Positions 26,119 through 34,272 of a stretch of 64,000 nt of DNA are shown in pieces. The position numbers and the translations under genes are program-made. The DNA comes from UBA9160 sp035489755 (GTDB lineage: Bacteria > Myxococcota_A > UBA9160): contig DATGZK010000072.1 of assembly GCA_035489755.1 (NCBI GenBank), positions 124,001 through 188,000 of the forward strand, read 5' to 3'. The notes beneath the pieces are model-generated. The model was not told the DNA's origin, did no database searches, and saw nothing but the letters and a program-made list of their open reading frames with translations. The first letter of the stretch is position 1. Every line of letters begins with the position of its first letter.

Positions 26119-27443
26119 GGGTTTGGCCCGCTCGGCCGCTGCTGGTGAGCCTGGCCGTCTGGACTGGAGTCGCGGCGTTCGCTGTTCTGACACCCTTTTT
26201 GGTACCAGCGCTTCTCGGGTGCCTTGTCATCTTGGCCGCGCTTGTCGCCTGGGACCTGTGGCTCCTGGGCCGCCGCCCCGCGCTAGAGCTCGAGCGCATC
26301 GTTCCGGCGCGAGCTTTTGTCGGACAAGAAGCCCGAATCGAGCTTCGCTTGCGCAGCGTCGCCAAGGTGCCAGTGAAGCTCGATGTCCAGGACGAACTGC
26401 CCCGCGACGTTTCACAGACTGAGCCCAGATTTGGCGACGTCATTGCCGCTCCGGGCGAGGTCACCACGATTCACTACACGTTGCGGCCCGCCTCGCGTGG
26501 GGACCGCCCGCTCGGCGCGGCCGTCTCTTTCGAGCGCTCGCCCCTCGGTCTGTTGCGTCGCCGCCGCTTCGCGGGAGCGGGACAGCTGCTCCGGGTTTAC
26601 CCCGACACTTCTCGCTTCCTGATGAAGGTGGCGTTGAACCCGCAGCGCATGCGGGTCGCTCTCGGCATCAAGCCATCGCGGCGACGTGGGGAAGGGATGG
26701 ACTTCGAGTCCTTGCGCGACTACGTGTCCGGGGACGATCCGCGCCGCCTCGATTGGGCGGCAAGCGCGCGTCGGGGGCGGCCCGTCGTGCGCCTTCACCA
26801 ACACGAGCGAAATCACACGGTCGTGGTCGCGCTCGACTCGAGCCGGCTCATGGCGGGTCGCTCCGAGGGTCGAACGAAACTCGATCACGCCATCGACGCG
26901 ACGCTGTGCCTCGCGTTCGCGGGTCTCGTCTCGGGGGATCGCATCGGGGTTGTGGTCTTCGACCGCGAGATTCGGGCCCACCTCGCGCCCCGCGCCCATC
27001 GGCAGGCGATCGGCGCCTTCACCGACGTCTTGCGCCCCCTTCAGCCGCGCATGGTCGAACCTGATTATGCCGCCCTCGTGCGCGACCTCGCGGTTCGGCA
27101 GCGTCAGCGCGCGCTCGTCGTGGTGATCACAGACTTCGTGGAGGCTGAATCCTCCGGGGTGCCGGCGCCCCTTTCAGTGCTTGCGCGGCGCCATCGCGTA
27201 CTGGTCGTCGCCGTCCGCGATCCGATCTTCGATACGCTCGACGCCGAGGATCGTGCAGGGGATTCCGGCGGAAGCTTCGCGTTGCACCGGCGTCTTGTCC
27301 TGGACGATCTTCTGCACGAGCGCGAGACGACGCTCGCGCTGCTCCGCCGTCAGGGTGTCCTCACCCTCGACCTACCGCCCCGCAGGCTCGTCACCCCGGT
27401 TCTGAACCACTACTTGGCGATCCGCTATGGGGCGGACCCGTGA
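26115..27443 (+). CDS. DUF58 (VWA-like) protein
   Basis: A 442-residue protein with two N-terminal membrane helices (WPARPLLVSLAVWTGVAAFA and FLVPALLGCLVILAALVAWDL), then a beta-rich region and the DUF58 core GEGMDFESLRDYVSGDDPRR, LDWAASARRGRPVVRLHQHE. The core's end forms a VWA-like metal site DSSRLM (ALDSSRLMAGRSEG). It overlaps moxR by 4 bases, so the two are translationally coupled. Its last 53 bases overlap the end of the SpoIIM-like gene on the other strand. It probably binds a ligand or metal under MoxR control; the target is unknown. Confidence 0.92.
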   Translation: MRVWPARPLLVSLAVWTGVAAFAVLTPFLVPALLGCLVILAALVAWDLWLLGRRPALELERIVPARAFVGQEARIELRLRSVAKVPVKLDVQDELPRDVSQTEPRFGDVIAAPGEVTTIHYTLRPASRGDRPLGAAVSFERSPLGLLRRRRFAGAGQLLRVYPDTSRFLMKVALNPQRMRVALGIKPSRRRGEGMDFESLRDYVSGDDPRRLDWAASARRGRPVVRLHQHERNHTVVVALDSSRLMAGRSEGRTKLDHAIDATLCLAFAGLVSGDRIGVVVFDREIRAHLAPRAHRQAIGAFTDVLRPLQPRMVEPDYAALVRDLAVRQRQRALVVVITDFVEAESSGVPAPLSVLARRHRVLVVAVRDPIFDTLDAEDRAGDSGGSFALHRRLVLDDLLHERETTLALLRRQGVLTLDLPPRRLVTPVLNHYLAIRYGADP

Positions 27444-28485
27444 GCTCATCTAGCCAAGCGGTGTCGATGTGTCGCTGGCGGGCGAGGTGCCTGGAGAAGG
27501 AGAGCGCGGAGACCAGCAGTAGGGCGAAGGCTCCGGCAATTGAAAGCCGCGTCATCGTACCGAGCTTGGACTCGCGCACGAAGCTCTCCACCGCCCCGGC
27601 GACAAAGAAGAGCGGAATGGAGGCACCGAACAGGAGCAGGGCCGGATCGATCGCAATGCGCAGCGCTGCGCGGCGACCCGAGCGGCCGGGCGCAGCGACT
27701 GCCATACCCAATACCAGCCCAGCCGCCACGCAGAGCGTGACGGCGGTGAGCTCGGGAATGCCGTGTGGAAGAATCCACGCAAGGAAATCAAGGGGCCAGG
27801 GATCTCTCAGAAAGATGGACGCGATCGCTCCGAGCATCATCCCGTTGTAGAGCTGAAGCAAAATGGTGGGTACCGCAGCCAGAATCCCCGTCGCGAAGGC
27901 GAGCAGTCCCACCTTGGTGTTGTGCACGAAGAGCCAAGCACCAAAGAAGGCATTGCTGGCCGCGGGGGTCTCCTCGCGGACAAAAAACTGCATGCGAGCC
28001 TCATGGGATCGGCGAAGGGTCTCGAGCCCTGCCTGCGAGTAACCAAGCCCGGTCGGCACGAGAGCGGAGAGGGCTTCGGGGTCCCGGGAGCCGAGTACGC
28101 CGCCGATGAGACCCCCGGCCACGAGCAGGAGCCAGGCGGCCGCCTGGGCTCGCCACGTGTGCGCGATGGTGTCGAGGAGCCTTGTGGCGACCGACGGGCT
28201 CCGGGGTTGGGGCGCTGCTCGGGAGGCGTACAGAAACGCGAAAGCGCGGACGCACACCGCGTTGAGATGGCGGATTGCCTCCGGATCTTCGTCCCGGTCT
28301 CGGAGACGCGCAAGCCGCGCCGCGTTGACGCGATAGAGGTGCCCGAGCTCACGCAGCTCGTCGAATGAGAGATTGTGGGACCGAATCTGTTCTGATCGGT
28401 CGAGGAGCTCCATGAGCCGTGCGCTCGAGATGCGCATCTGATCTTGAAGCATGCGCTCAGAACCGGTCGGCGAGATCGCTCCCAT
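27391..28485 (-). CDS. SpoIIM-like (stage II sporulation M) membrane protein
   Basis: A 364-residue multi-pass membrane protein. After a cytoplasmic N-terminus (DRSEQIRSHNLSFDELRELGHLYRV), it has about seven hydrophobic segments, including AAAWLLLVAGGLIGGVLG, FGAWLFVHNTKVGLLAFATG and WILPHGIPELTAVTLCVAAG. The HxxxxGLLAFxxG and PHGxxE motifs are those of SpoIIM/DUF95. It is not evidence for sporulation: this family is widespread in non-sporeformers. The start is ATG 28485 with AAAGG just upstream. It is convergent with and overlaps DUF58 by 53 bases, and diverges from the RDD gene across only 33 bases. Confidence 0.85.
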   Translation of the reverse strand: MGAISPTGSERMLQDQMRISSARLMELLDRSEQIRSHNLSFDELRELGHLYRVNAARLARLRDRDEDPEAIRHLNAVCVRAFAFLYASRAAPQPRSPSVATRLLDTIAHTWRAQAAAWLLLVAGGLIGGVLGSRDPEALSALVPTGLGYSQAGLETLRRSHEARMQFFVREETPAASNAFFGAWLFVHNTKVGLLAFATGILAAVPTILLQLYNGMMLGAIASIFLRDPWPLDFLAWILPHGIPELTAVTLCVAAGLVLGMAVAAPGRSGRRAALRIAIDPALLLFGASIPLFFVAGAVESFVRESKLGTMTRLSIAGAFALLLVSALSFSRHLARQRHIDTAWLDELTGPPHSGSPSSGSEPG

Positions 28486-28518
28486 GGTACCTTTCCGGTT
28501 GCCGGCAGGACGGAAGGG

Positions 28519-29370
28519 ATGGACGCGCGCGAAAACCCTGACTACGAGAGCATCGGCGATGGCCCGCGTCAAGTGGTGCGTTCACCCGAGCAGGTGGTTC
28601 TCCACTTTCCGGTGGCGGGACCGACAAGTCGTATGCTTGCCTATGGCATAGATCTCATCGGAATCTATCTACTGGAAGGGTTCGTCCTCTTTGTCCTGTT
28701 TCTTGCCAGCCCGCTTGCAGGCTGGCTGATCCGCCAGTTGCATACCGTCGCCGCGGAGGCGAAGAAGACCCCGCATCCCGGAAGTGAGAGTGGGGCGATG
28801 CTCTATCTCATCGCAGTCTTCCTGCTGATCCAAATTGTGATCGAGTGGGGATATTTTGTGATCTGGGAGCTCTCGTCCGGCGGTCGTTCCCTCGGAAAAT
28901 GGGCGCTCAATCTCCGTGTTCTGCGTGACGGAGGCAGTCCGATCACACCCCGCGAGTCCCTCGTCCGCAACCTGTTGCGTGTGGTCGATATCCTGCCTGC
29001 CAACTACCTGGTGGGTCTGATCGCGATGGTGGTCTCGGCAGAGGGCAAGCGCCTCGGTGACGTTGCGGCAGGGACAGTCGTGGTTCGAATGGATCGTCCG
29101 GCCACTGCCTTGCCGCTGCTGGACGGGGCGGATGCCGCCGCAGGGGCCTTCCGATTCGACCGCTCGCAAGTCGCGCTTCTTGGACGCGCTGAGCGCGCGC
29201 TTCTGCGCCAGACGCTGCGTCGGATGGAGACGCTTCCGCCTGAGACCGCCGAGGCCGCGTTGGCGCGCGCCGTCGATGTCCTTCGTGCGCGCATCGGCTA
29301 TGGACCTGTCGAGCCCAACGAACGCGTCCGTTTCTTGCGCGCCATGCTGCGCGCGGCTCGAGGGCGCTGA
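28519..29370 (+). CDS. RDD-family membrane protein
   Basis: A 283-residue protein with the RDD domain: an N-terminal segment, then three hydrophobic helices (e.g. MLAYGIDLIGIYLLEGFVLF, LYLIAVFLLIQIVIEWGYFV, LPANYLVGLIAMVVSAEGKR) and the R-D-D-containing text GRSLGKWALNLRVLRDGG followed by RLGDVAAGTVVV. The C-terminal 80 residues are soluble and rich in Arg/Ala. ATG 28519 has GGAAGGG just upstream. RDD proteins have been linked to ion transport, but here the role is unknown. It closes the MoxR/DUF58/SpoIIM block. Confidence 0.85.
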   Translation: MDARENPDYESIGDGPRQVVRSPEQVVLHFPVAGPTSRMLAYGIDLIGIYLLEGFVLFVLFLASPLAGWLIRQLHTVAAEAKKTPHPGSESGAMLYLIAVFLLIQIVIEWGYFVIWELSSGGRSLGKWALNLRVLRDGGSPITPRESLVRNLLRVVDILPANYLVGLIAMVVSAEGKRLGDVAAGTVVVRMDRPATALPLLDGADAAAGAFRFDRSQVALLGRAERALLRQTLRRMETLPPETAEAALARAVDVLRARIGYGPVEPNERVRFLRAMLRAARGR

Positions 29371-29378
29371 CCAGTGGT

Positions 29379-30593
29379 TCAGTGGAGGGCGTCGCGGAGG
29401 GTCTGCGCGCAGCGGTCGATCTCTGAATCGCCGATCACAAGCGGTGGGCAGAAGGCGATGGTGTTCGGGTTCACGGCGCGCACGATCACGCCCGCTCTAA
29501 GCATCGCATCGCGCACGCCCACCGAGTCCCGACCCGGCAGCAGCCCTGCTGCCCAGAGTCCCCCGTCACCGCGCACTTCGGCGAGGAGTCCATCACGGAC
29601 GAGGCTGCGCAGGCCGTCCTCGAGCCGCTTGCCCACGTGAAGTGCGCGTTCTAGCAGTCCTTCGCGCCGCGTGATGGCAAGGGCCGCCAGCCCCGCCGCG
29701 CACGTTGTCGGGTGGCCGGAGTAAGTGTGGCCATGGCGCAACACGAAGCTCTCATCGGCCTCGAGCACCTCGCAGATGCCGCGGCTTATGATCACTCCGC
29801 CGAGCGGGAGATAGCCCGACGAAACGCCCTTGGCGAAGGTCACAAGGTCGGGGCGGATCCCGAAGCGCTCGGCTCCGAACCACGAACCCAGACGGCCGAA
29901 GCCGCAGATCACCTCATCGAGAATCAGGTACGCCCCATGTTCATCGCAGAGCCGGCGCAGAGCTTCCAAGAAACCCGGCGCGGGCGGGTGGACTCCTCCT
30001 GCGCCTTGCACGGGCTCGGCAATCACGGCAGCGATCTCGCCGCGATGGCGCGCGAAAATCATCTCCACCGCCGCGAGGTCGTTGTTGGGGATGTGCACGA
30101 AGCCGGGCACGAGGGGGCCGAATCCCTGCTGATTGGCAGGGAGCCCTTGAGCGGAGGTACCGCCGTAGGTCGTTCCGTGGTAGGCGTGCTCACGCGCGAC
30201 GACCAGAACCCGCTCGGGGCGTCGCGCTCGAATCTGCGCGCTCCGGGCCACCTTGATCGCGGCATCTACGGCCTCGGACCCTGAGTTCGTGAAGAAGACG
30301 CGCGGCCTCTCCATCGGCGCGATCTCAGCAATGCGCGCCGCAAGCTCCTCCGCCGGCTCATTCGTGAAGGGCTCATAGGTGTGATACGACGCCAGCTTGC
30401 GCATCTGTGCCGCAATCGCGTCGATCATCTCAGCGCGGCCGTGGCCGACGTTCATGTACCAGAGGCTTGCCATCGCGTCGACATAGCGCTTGCCGCTGTC
30501 GTCGAACACAAACGCACCTTCGCCCCGCACGATCGTCAGGAAGTCGGATCGTGCAGGCCGCGCGAAGGGGTGAAGAAACGGTTTGGGCGCCAC
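29379..30593 (-). CDS. class III aminotransferase (omega-transaminase type)
   Basis: A 404-residue PLP enzyme of fold type I, class III. Schiff-base Lys255 (TFAKGVSSGY), the PLP-ring Asp226 (ILDEVICGFGRLG) and the phosphate-binding GSEAVDAAIKVAR are visible; EHAYHGTTYGGTSAQGL is the family landmark. Known relatives use beta-alanine, putrescine, GABA or other amines with pyruvate or 2-oxoglutarate. The same class also contains phosphoethanolamine phospho-lyases, which matters because the preceding gene is S1P-lyase-like; the motifs here look more like ordinary omega-transaminases. It starts with GTG 30593, 7 bases after the stop of that lyase, and is the last gene of a minus-strand operon. Confidence 0.88.
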   Translation of the reverse strand: MAPKPFLHPFARPARSDFLTIVRGEGAFVFDDSGKRYVDAMASLWYMNVGHGRAEMIDAIAAQMRKLASYHTYEPFTNEPAEELAARIAEIAPMERPRVFFTNSGSEAVDAAIKVARSAQIRARRPERVLVVAREHAYHGTTYGGTSAQGLPANQQGFGPLVPGFVHIPNNDLAAVEMIFARHRGEIAAVIAEPVQGAGGVHPPAPGFLEALRRLCDEHGAYLILDEVICGFGRLGSWFGAERFGIRPDLVTFAKGVSSGYLPLGGVIISRGICEVLEADESFVLRHGHTYSGHPTTCAAGLAALAITRREGLLERALHVGKRLEDGLRSLVRDGLLAEVRGDGGLWAAGLLPGRDSVGVRDAMLRAGVIVRAVNPNTIAFCPPLVIGDSEIDRCAQTLRDALH

Positions 30594-30600
30594 TGTTCGA

Positions 30601-32058
30601 TCAACCCGCGCTGTCGGATGGTTCGCGGTACAGCCCGTTTAAGTACTCGACCAGGAGCCGCTCACGGAGCTTCACGGGAAGGACGTTCAAGACTTCGTTG
30701 ATTTCAGCCATGCGTGTCGGGAGTGAAAAACCGCGGATACCGGCCATTGCGAGGAGCCCCTGCAAGGAATCCGCGCCGAGCGCCTGCGGAGCCAGACCCG
30801 AGAGGGATTCTTGAACTCTCGCCGCCAGCTCTCCTCGCTTCATCGAGCGCGCCTCTTCGACGCACTCGCGCAGATCGGCCAACAGTCTGTCGACCCAGCG
30901 GACGGTCGCGGGGTTGATCGAGAGGTGAATATTCTCGGGCGAGCTCTCGAAGCGAAGTTGGGGCTGGAGATACCAACCGCGTTGTCGCATCTCGTCGATC
31001 ACGTGGAAGACACTGACCTCGTCGGATGAAAATGCAACAAGATTCATCTGCGGCTGTCCGAGTACGCGCAGCCCCGGGATACCCTCGATGCCCGCGACGA
31101 CGCGGCGAGTTGCGTCGAGCAGCTGGCGCGCAATTTCGAGATATCCATTGTCACCAATAAAATGGAGAGCCGCCCACGCAGCGGCAAGCGGACCACCTGA
31201 CTTCGAGCTCTGCACCGTTGGGTTGATGACGGTGTATCCGGTCCAATTCGAAGACGCATAGATCTGATAGCGCCGGAGCTCCGGACTGCGGTGCAGGATC
31301 ACAGACGCTCCCTTTGCGGCAAATGCGTACTTGTGAAAATCCATTGAGATCGAAGTGACACCTGGCACCTGGAAGTCAAAGCTGGGCACGGTGCAGCCAA
31401 GCCGCCGGAAGTAGGGCAGGAGGAAGCCGCCCATGCACGCGTCGACGTGGAGCAAGAGCTCATGCTCCAGTGCGATCTGCCCGAGTTCAGGAATCGGGTC
31501 TACCACGCCGTGCGCATAGGAGACCGCTGAACCCACCATGAGAATCGTGTCCTTCGTGATGGCACGACGCATCGCGACGGGGTCAGCCTTGTAACTGTGG
31601 GGGTCCACCGGCACAGTCACTGGCTCGACATCCAGGTAGTGGCATGCTTTCTGGAATGCCGCATGGGCGGTAATCGGCAAGAGGAGCTGCGGGCGAAGCA
31701 CGTGCGGCCGCATCGCCCGTGCGCGATCCCGCGCGGTTTTGACGGCGAGGATGATGCTCTCCGTCCCGCCGCTCGTAAAATTTCCGCACACCTGTGAGTC
31801 GCCGCCAAGGTGCGCGGCGGCCATGGCGACGAGCTCGTTCTCGAGACGCAGCGTGCTCGGAAACACCGTGGGGTCGAGAGCATTCTCGGTGAGATAGAGA
31901 GTGAAGGCGCGTTTGATGACCTCCTCGGCGTCCTTGCCCGGATCGTAGACGTACGCGAGAGTGCGTCCATCGCGCCAAGGGACGTCATTCGCACGATACG
32001 ATTCGAGCTTCTCAAAGAGGTCGTCTTTGGAGAGCCCGCACTCGGGGATCGTCTTCAC
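30601..32058 (-). CDS. PLP-dependent lyase of the sphingosine-1-phosphate lyase family
   Basis: A 485-residue PLP enzyme of the group II decarboxylase fold. Landmarks match the S1P-lyase branch (SGPL1/DPL1): NFTSGGTESIILAVK, TAHAAFQKACHYL, HGVVDPIPELGQIA, LLHVDACMGGFLLP (PLP Asp206) and ITSMD/FHKYAFAAKGAS with Schiff-base Lys243. S1P lyases cut sphingoid-base phosphates into a fatty aldehyde and phosphoethanolamine. The start is placed at GTG 32058, which overlaps the SDR stop by 4 bases (GTGA); the upstream frame lies inside the SDR gene. No N-terminal membrane anchor is present, as in other bacterial members. The substrate might instead be another long-chain amino compound. Confidence 0.82.
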   Translation of the reverse strand: MKTIPECGLSKDDLFEKLESYRANDVPWRDGRTLAYVYDPGKDAEEVIKRAFTLYLTENALDPTVFPSTLRLENELVAMAAAHLGGDSQVCGNFTSGGTESIILAVKTARDRARAMRPHVLRPQLLLPITAHAAFQKACHYLDVEPVTVPVDPHSYKADPVAMRRAITKDTILMVGSAVSYAHGVVDPIPELGQIALEHELLLHVDACMGGFLLPYFRRLGCTVPSFDFQVPGVTSISMDFHKYAFAAKGASVILHRSPELRRYQIYASSNWTGYTVINPTVQSSKSGGPLAAAWAALHFIGDNGYLEIARQLLDATRRVVAGIEGIPGLRVLGQPQMNLVAFSSDEVSVFHVIDEMRQRGWYLQPQLRFESSPENIHLSINPATVRWVDRLLADLRECVEEARSMKRGELAARVQESLSGLAPQALGADSLQGLLAMAGIRGFSLPTRMAEINEVLNVLPVKLRERLLVEYLNGLYREPSDSAG

Positions 32059-32798
32059 CACTGCCCCCCGTCGATGCGGAAGACCTTGCCCGTGATCCAC
32101 GACGCATCGTCGGAAGCCAGGTAGACGGCCAGCTGCCCGCATTCTTCCGGTGTCCCCATGCGCTGTAGAGGAATCGACTTCACGATGGCCTCGCCATGAA
32201 ACTCGAGCATCCCGTCGGCGATGTCGGTCTTGATCAGTCCGGGAGCGATCACGTTGCAGCGAACGTTCGCTGCGGCGTTCTCGTGGGCGATCACCTTGGT
32301 GAGCGCGTTCACGGCTGCCTTCGCAGCGACGTAAGGACCGCCGTTCGCTCCGCAGATATCCGCGGCCACCGAAGAGACGGTGAGAATCACCCCCCTCTGT
32401 TGGGCGCGGAGGAGCGGCAGCGCTGCGTGGACGGTGTGGAAGACGCCGTGCAAGTCGATCTCGAGTACTCGCTGCCAGTAGGACGGTTCGACCTCATGTA
32501 CGGGCTGAAAGCGCGTCGGCACGCCGGCATTGGCCACCACGATGTCGAGCCCGCCGAGGTCGGCGTGTGCGGACTGCACCATGGCTCGCACCGCATCGCT
32601 GTCCCGCACGTCGGCAGCGTACGCGAAGCCCCGACTGCCCTTGGCTTGAATCGCCCTGACGGTCGCCTCGGCGGCGTCCTTCTCGCGGCGGTACCCGACG
32701 GCCACATCGGCTCCCTCGGCAGCGAAGGCGAGGGCGATGCCTCTGCCGATTCCACGCGAGGCGCCCGTGACCAGCGCCTTCTTCCCGGCAAGCTTCAT
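32055..32798 (-). CDS. SDR oxidoreductase (FabG-like)
   Basis: A 247-residue classical short-chain dehydrogenase with TGASRGIGRG cofactor loop, NAG at 90-92, catalytic Ser142/143 and Y156-x3-K160 (PYVAAKAA), and the C-terminal SDDASWITGKVFRIDGGQ, all typical of NADP(H)-using FabG-like enzymes. The start is moved to ATG 32798, where GAAGGAGAT lies 6 bases upstream; the track frame begins 5 codons earlier. It is the first gene of the minus-strand operon with the S1P-lyase-like gene (4-base overlap). It could reduce or oxidise a long-chain aldehyde, keto or hydroxy intermediate. Confidence 0.9.
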   Translation of the reverse strand: MKLAGKKALVTGASRGIGRGIALAFAAEGADVAVGYRREKDAAEATVRAIQAKGSRGFAYAADVRDSDAVRAMVQSAHADLGGLDIVVANAGVPTRFQPVHEVEPSYWQRVLEIDLHGVFHTVHAALPLLRAQQRGVILTVSSVAADICGANGGPYVAAKAAVNALTKVIAHENAAANVRCNVIAPGLIKTDIADGMLEFHGEAIVKSIPLQRMGTPEECGQLAVYLASDDASWITGKVFRIDGGQW

Positions 32799-32847
32799 CT
32801 GGATCTCCTTCAAAGGGCTCAGTTTGCCATAGGGCGGGGTGCGAGCG

Positions 32848-32863
32848 GTTAGAATCCGCCGGC
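32848..32863 (+). promoter_or_regulatory. promoter-like direct repeat copy 1, with -10 TAGAAT
   Basis: GTTAGAATCCGCCGGC, immediately before the ATG at 32864. Fifteen of 16 bases match the copy at 33369-33384. TAGAAT at 32850-32855 is a good -10 and stands 8 bases from the ATG, with no Shine-Dalgarno between, so the transcript would be leaderless. Confidence 0.4.
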
Positions 32864-33310
32864 ATGAAGGTCACCGTGCGGGCGATGGAGGAGGGCGATC
32901 TCCCCGCGGCCGACCACGTTTTTCGTGTGGTCTTCGGGACCTTTCCACGGATGCCCGAGCCTGAGCGTTTCGGGGGCGATCTTGAATTTCCTCGTCCACG
33001 CTTTCGAGCAGACCCGAGTGCGGCCTCATTGCCGAGCAAGCGGGCGAGGTCGTGGGTTCGAACTTCGCAACGGGCTGGAGAAGTGTCAGTTTTTCGGGCC
33101 GCTCTCGAGGGCTGCTCGGTGCATGCGAGGCCTTCGCGGCCTCGCGAGGTCTCGAGCGCGTGGTTGCGGGTGTCTCCACTGCGCTCCGAAGCCTATGGCC
33201 GTATGCTCCACTGGGGGTTCACGACCTTCCTTCAAGGTGTTGCGATGCACCGCCCGAATGAGCCGCGGCGTCACAGACCCGACGCATTCGTGATGGACGA
33301 CTGGCGCTAG
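32864..33310 (+). pseudogene. decayed GNAT N-acetyltransferase gene
   Basis: GNAT acyltransferase-like text is spread over three frames. Frame A: MKVTVRAMEEGDLPAADHVF to about 33015. Then GLIAEQAGEVVGSNFATGWRSV in a second frame to about 33090. Then FFGPLSRAARC, LLGACEAFAASRGLERVVAGV, and finally EAYGRMLHWGFTTFLQGVAMH back in frame A. At least four frame changes are needed, and part of the acetyl-CoA region looks deleted. The family-like order of segments argues against chance. It would have been a cytoplasmic acetyltransferase of unknown acceptor. It has no ribosome site; it would be leaderless from TAGAAT. Confidence 0.7.
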
Positions 33311-33368
33311 CCCGGCTTTTTTTGAGCCCCCTCCAGCGGGATGCGCGGCTCCAGCGTGCGAAACCGGC

Positions 33369-33384
33369 GTTAGAATCGGCCGGC
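33369..33384 (+). promoter_or_regulatory. promoter-like direct repeat copy 2, with -10 TAGAAT
   Basis: GTTAGAATCGGCCGGC, the partner of 32848-32863. TAGAAT at 33371-33376 is a candidate -10 for the SDR gene at 33415, which here has a separate ribosome site (AAGGAGG, 33402-33408). No -35 is evident. Confidence 0.35.
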
Positions 33385-33414
33385 GAGAGGGCTCGCCAGC
33401 CAAGGAGGCAAGGG

Positions 33415-34179
33415 GTGGCATTCCGAGGGAAGGTCGCTTTTATCACAGGAGGCGGAAGCGGAATGGGGCGGCTCGCCGCCCAGCGCCTTGCCCACGGGGG
33501 TGCGACGGTCGCTGCAGTCGACATCAATGAAGCTGGCCTTGCGGAGACCGCCAAGGGTGAGGCTGCGATCCGCAGTTTTGTCCTAGACGTCGCGGACAGC
33601 AAGGCGGTCGCTGAGACGATTGCTCGGGTCGAGTCCGAGCTCGGCCCCATCGATCGCGTGTTGAACGCCGCTGCGATCATGCCGACGGGACTCTTGCTGG
33701 AACAGGATCCTCAGCTCATCCAGCGCGTGATGGATATCAACTACTGCGGCACTGTGAATGTCTGCCAGGCCGTGCTTCCCCGGATGCTCCAGCGACGGGA
33801 GGGTGATCTCGTGAACTTCGCCTCCGTGGCGGGATGGATGCCGACGCTCCATTTTGGCGCCTACAACGCCTCGAAATTCGCCGTCGTGGCTTACACCGAG
33901 GTGCTCTATCACGAGAATCGTGAGCGGGGCGTACGGTTCGCGTGCGTGTGTCCCCCGCCGGTAGCGACGCCCCTCCTCAATCAGGCGAAGTCGAAGCCAA
34001 AGATCCTGGAAAATCTGCCACCGATTGCGCCCGGAAGGGTGCTCGACGCGATTGAGCGGGACCTGGAGAGAGGGAAGCTCATGGTATTTCCGGACCGAAA
34101 CGCGTCACTCTCTGTCGCGACGCGGCGTTTTCTTCCCAGGTTCCTTTGGTGGAGTATTCACCGAATCGAGAAGATCTAA
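33415..34179 (+). CDS. SDR oxidoreductase
   Basis: A 254-residue classical SDR with TGGGSGMGRL cofactor loop, NAAA in place of NNAG, Ser137 region (NFASVAGW) and Y150-x3-K154 (AYNASKFAV). GTG 33415 is chosen because AAGGAGG at 33402-33408 precedes it by 6 bases and the fold starts at once. Its C-terminus (RRFLPRFLWWSIHRIEKI) is longer and more basic than usual and resembles SDRs with a membrane-associated tail. Substrate unknown. Enoyl-CoA hydratase follows 93 bases later, so a fatty-acid or polyketide-like oxidation role is plausible. Confidence 0.88.
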   Translation: MAFRGKVAFITGGGSGMGRLAAQRLAHGGATVAAVDINEAGLAETAKGEAAIRSFVLDVADSKAVAETIARVESELGPIDRVLNAAAIMPTGLLLEQDPQLIQRVMDINYCGTVNVCQAVLPRMLQRREGDLVNFASVAGWMPTLHFGAYNASKFAVVAYTEVLYHENRERGVRFACVCPPPVATPLLNQAKSKPKILENLPPIAPGRVLDAIERDLERGKLMVFPDRNASLSVATRRFLPRFLWWSIHRIEKI

Positions 34180-34272
34180 GGCAGGTCGAGAAGCGGTTCG
34201 CTGAACGCCCGGATCGCCGAGAATCGCCGTGACGCCGCAAACCGGGACCGACGAGAGCGGAGGGAAAGTGTG

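Noticed and set aside
33310..33325. Possible terminator after the GNAT pseudogene (GGCGCTAGCC followed by seven Ts)
   Set aside because: The stem is only three base pairs, too weak for an intrinsic terminator, though the T-run is notable.
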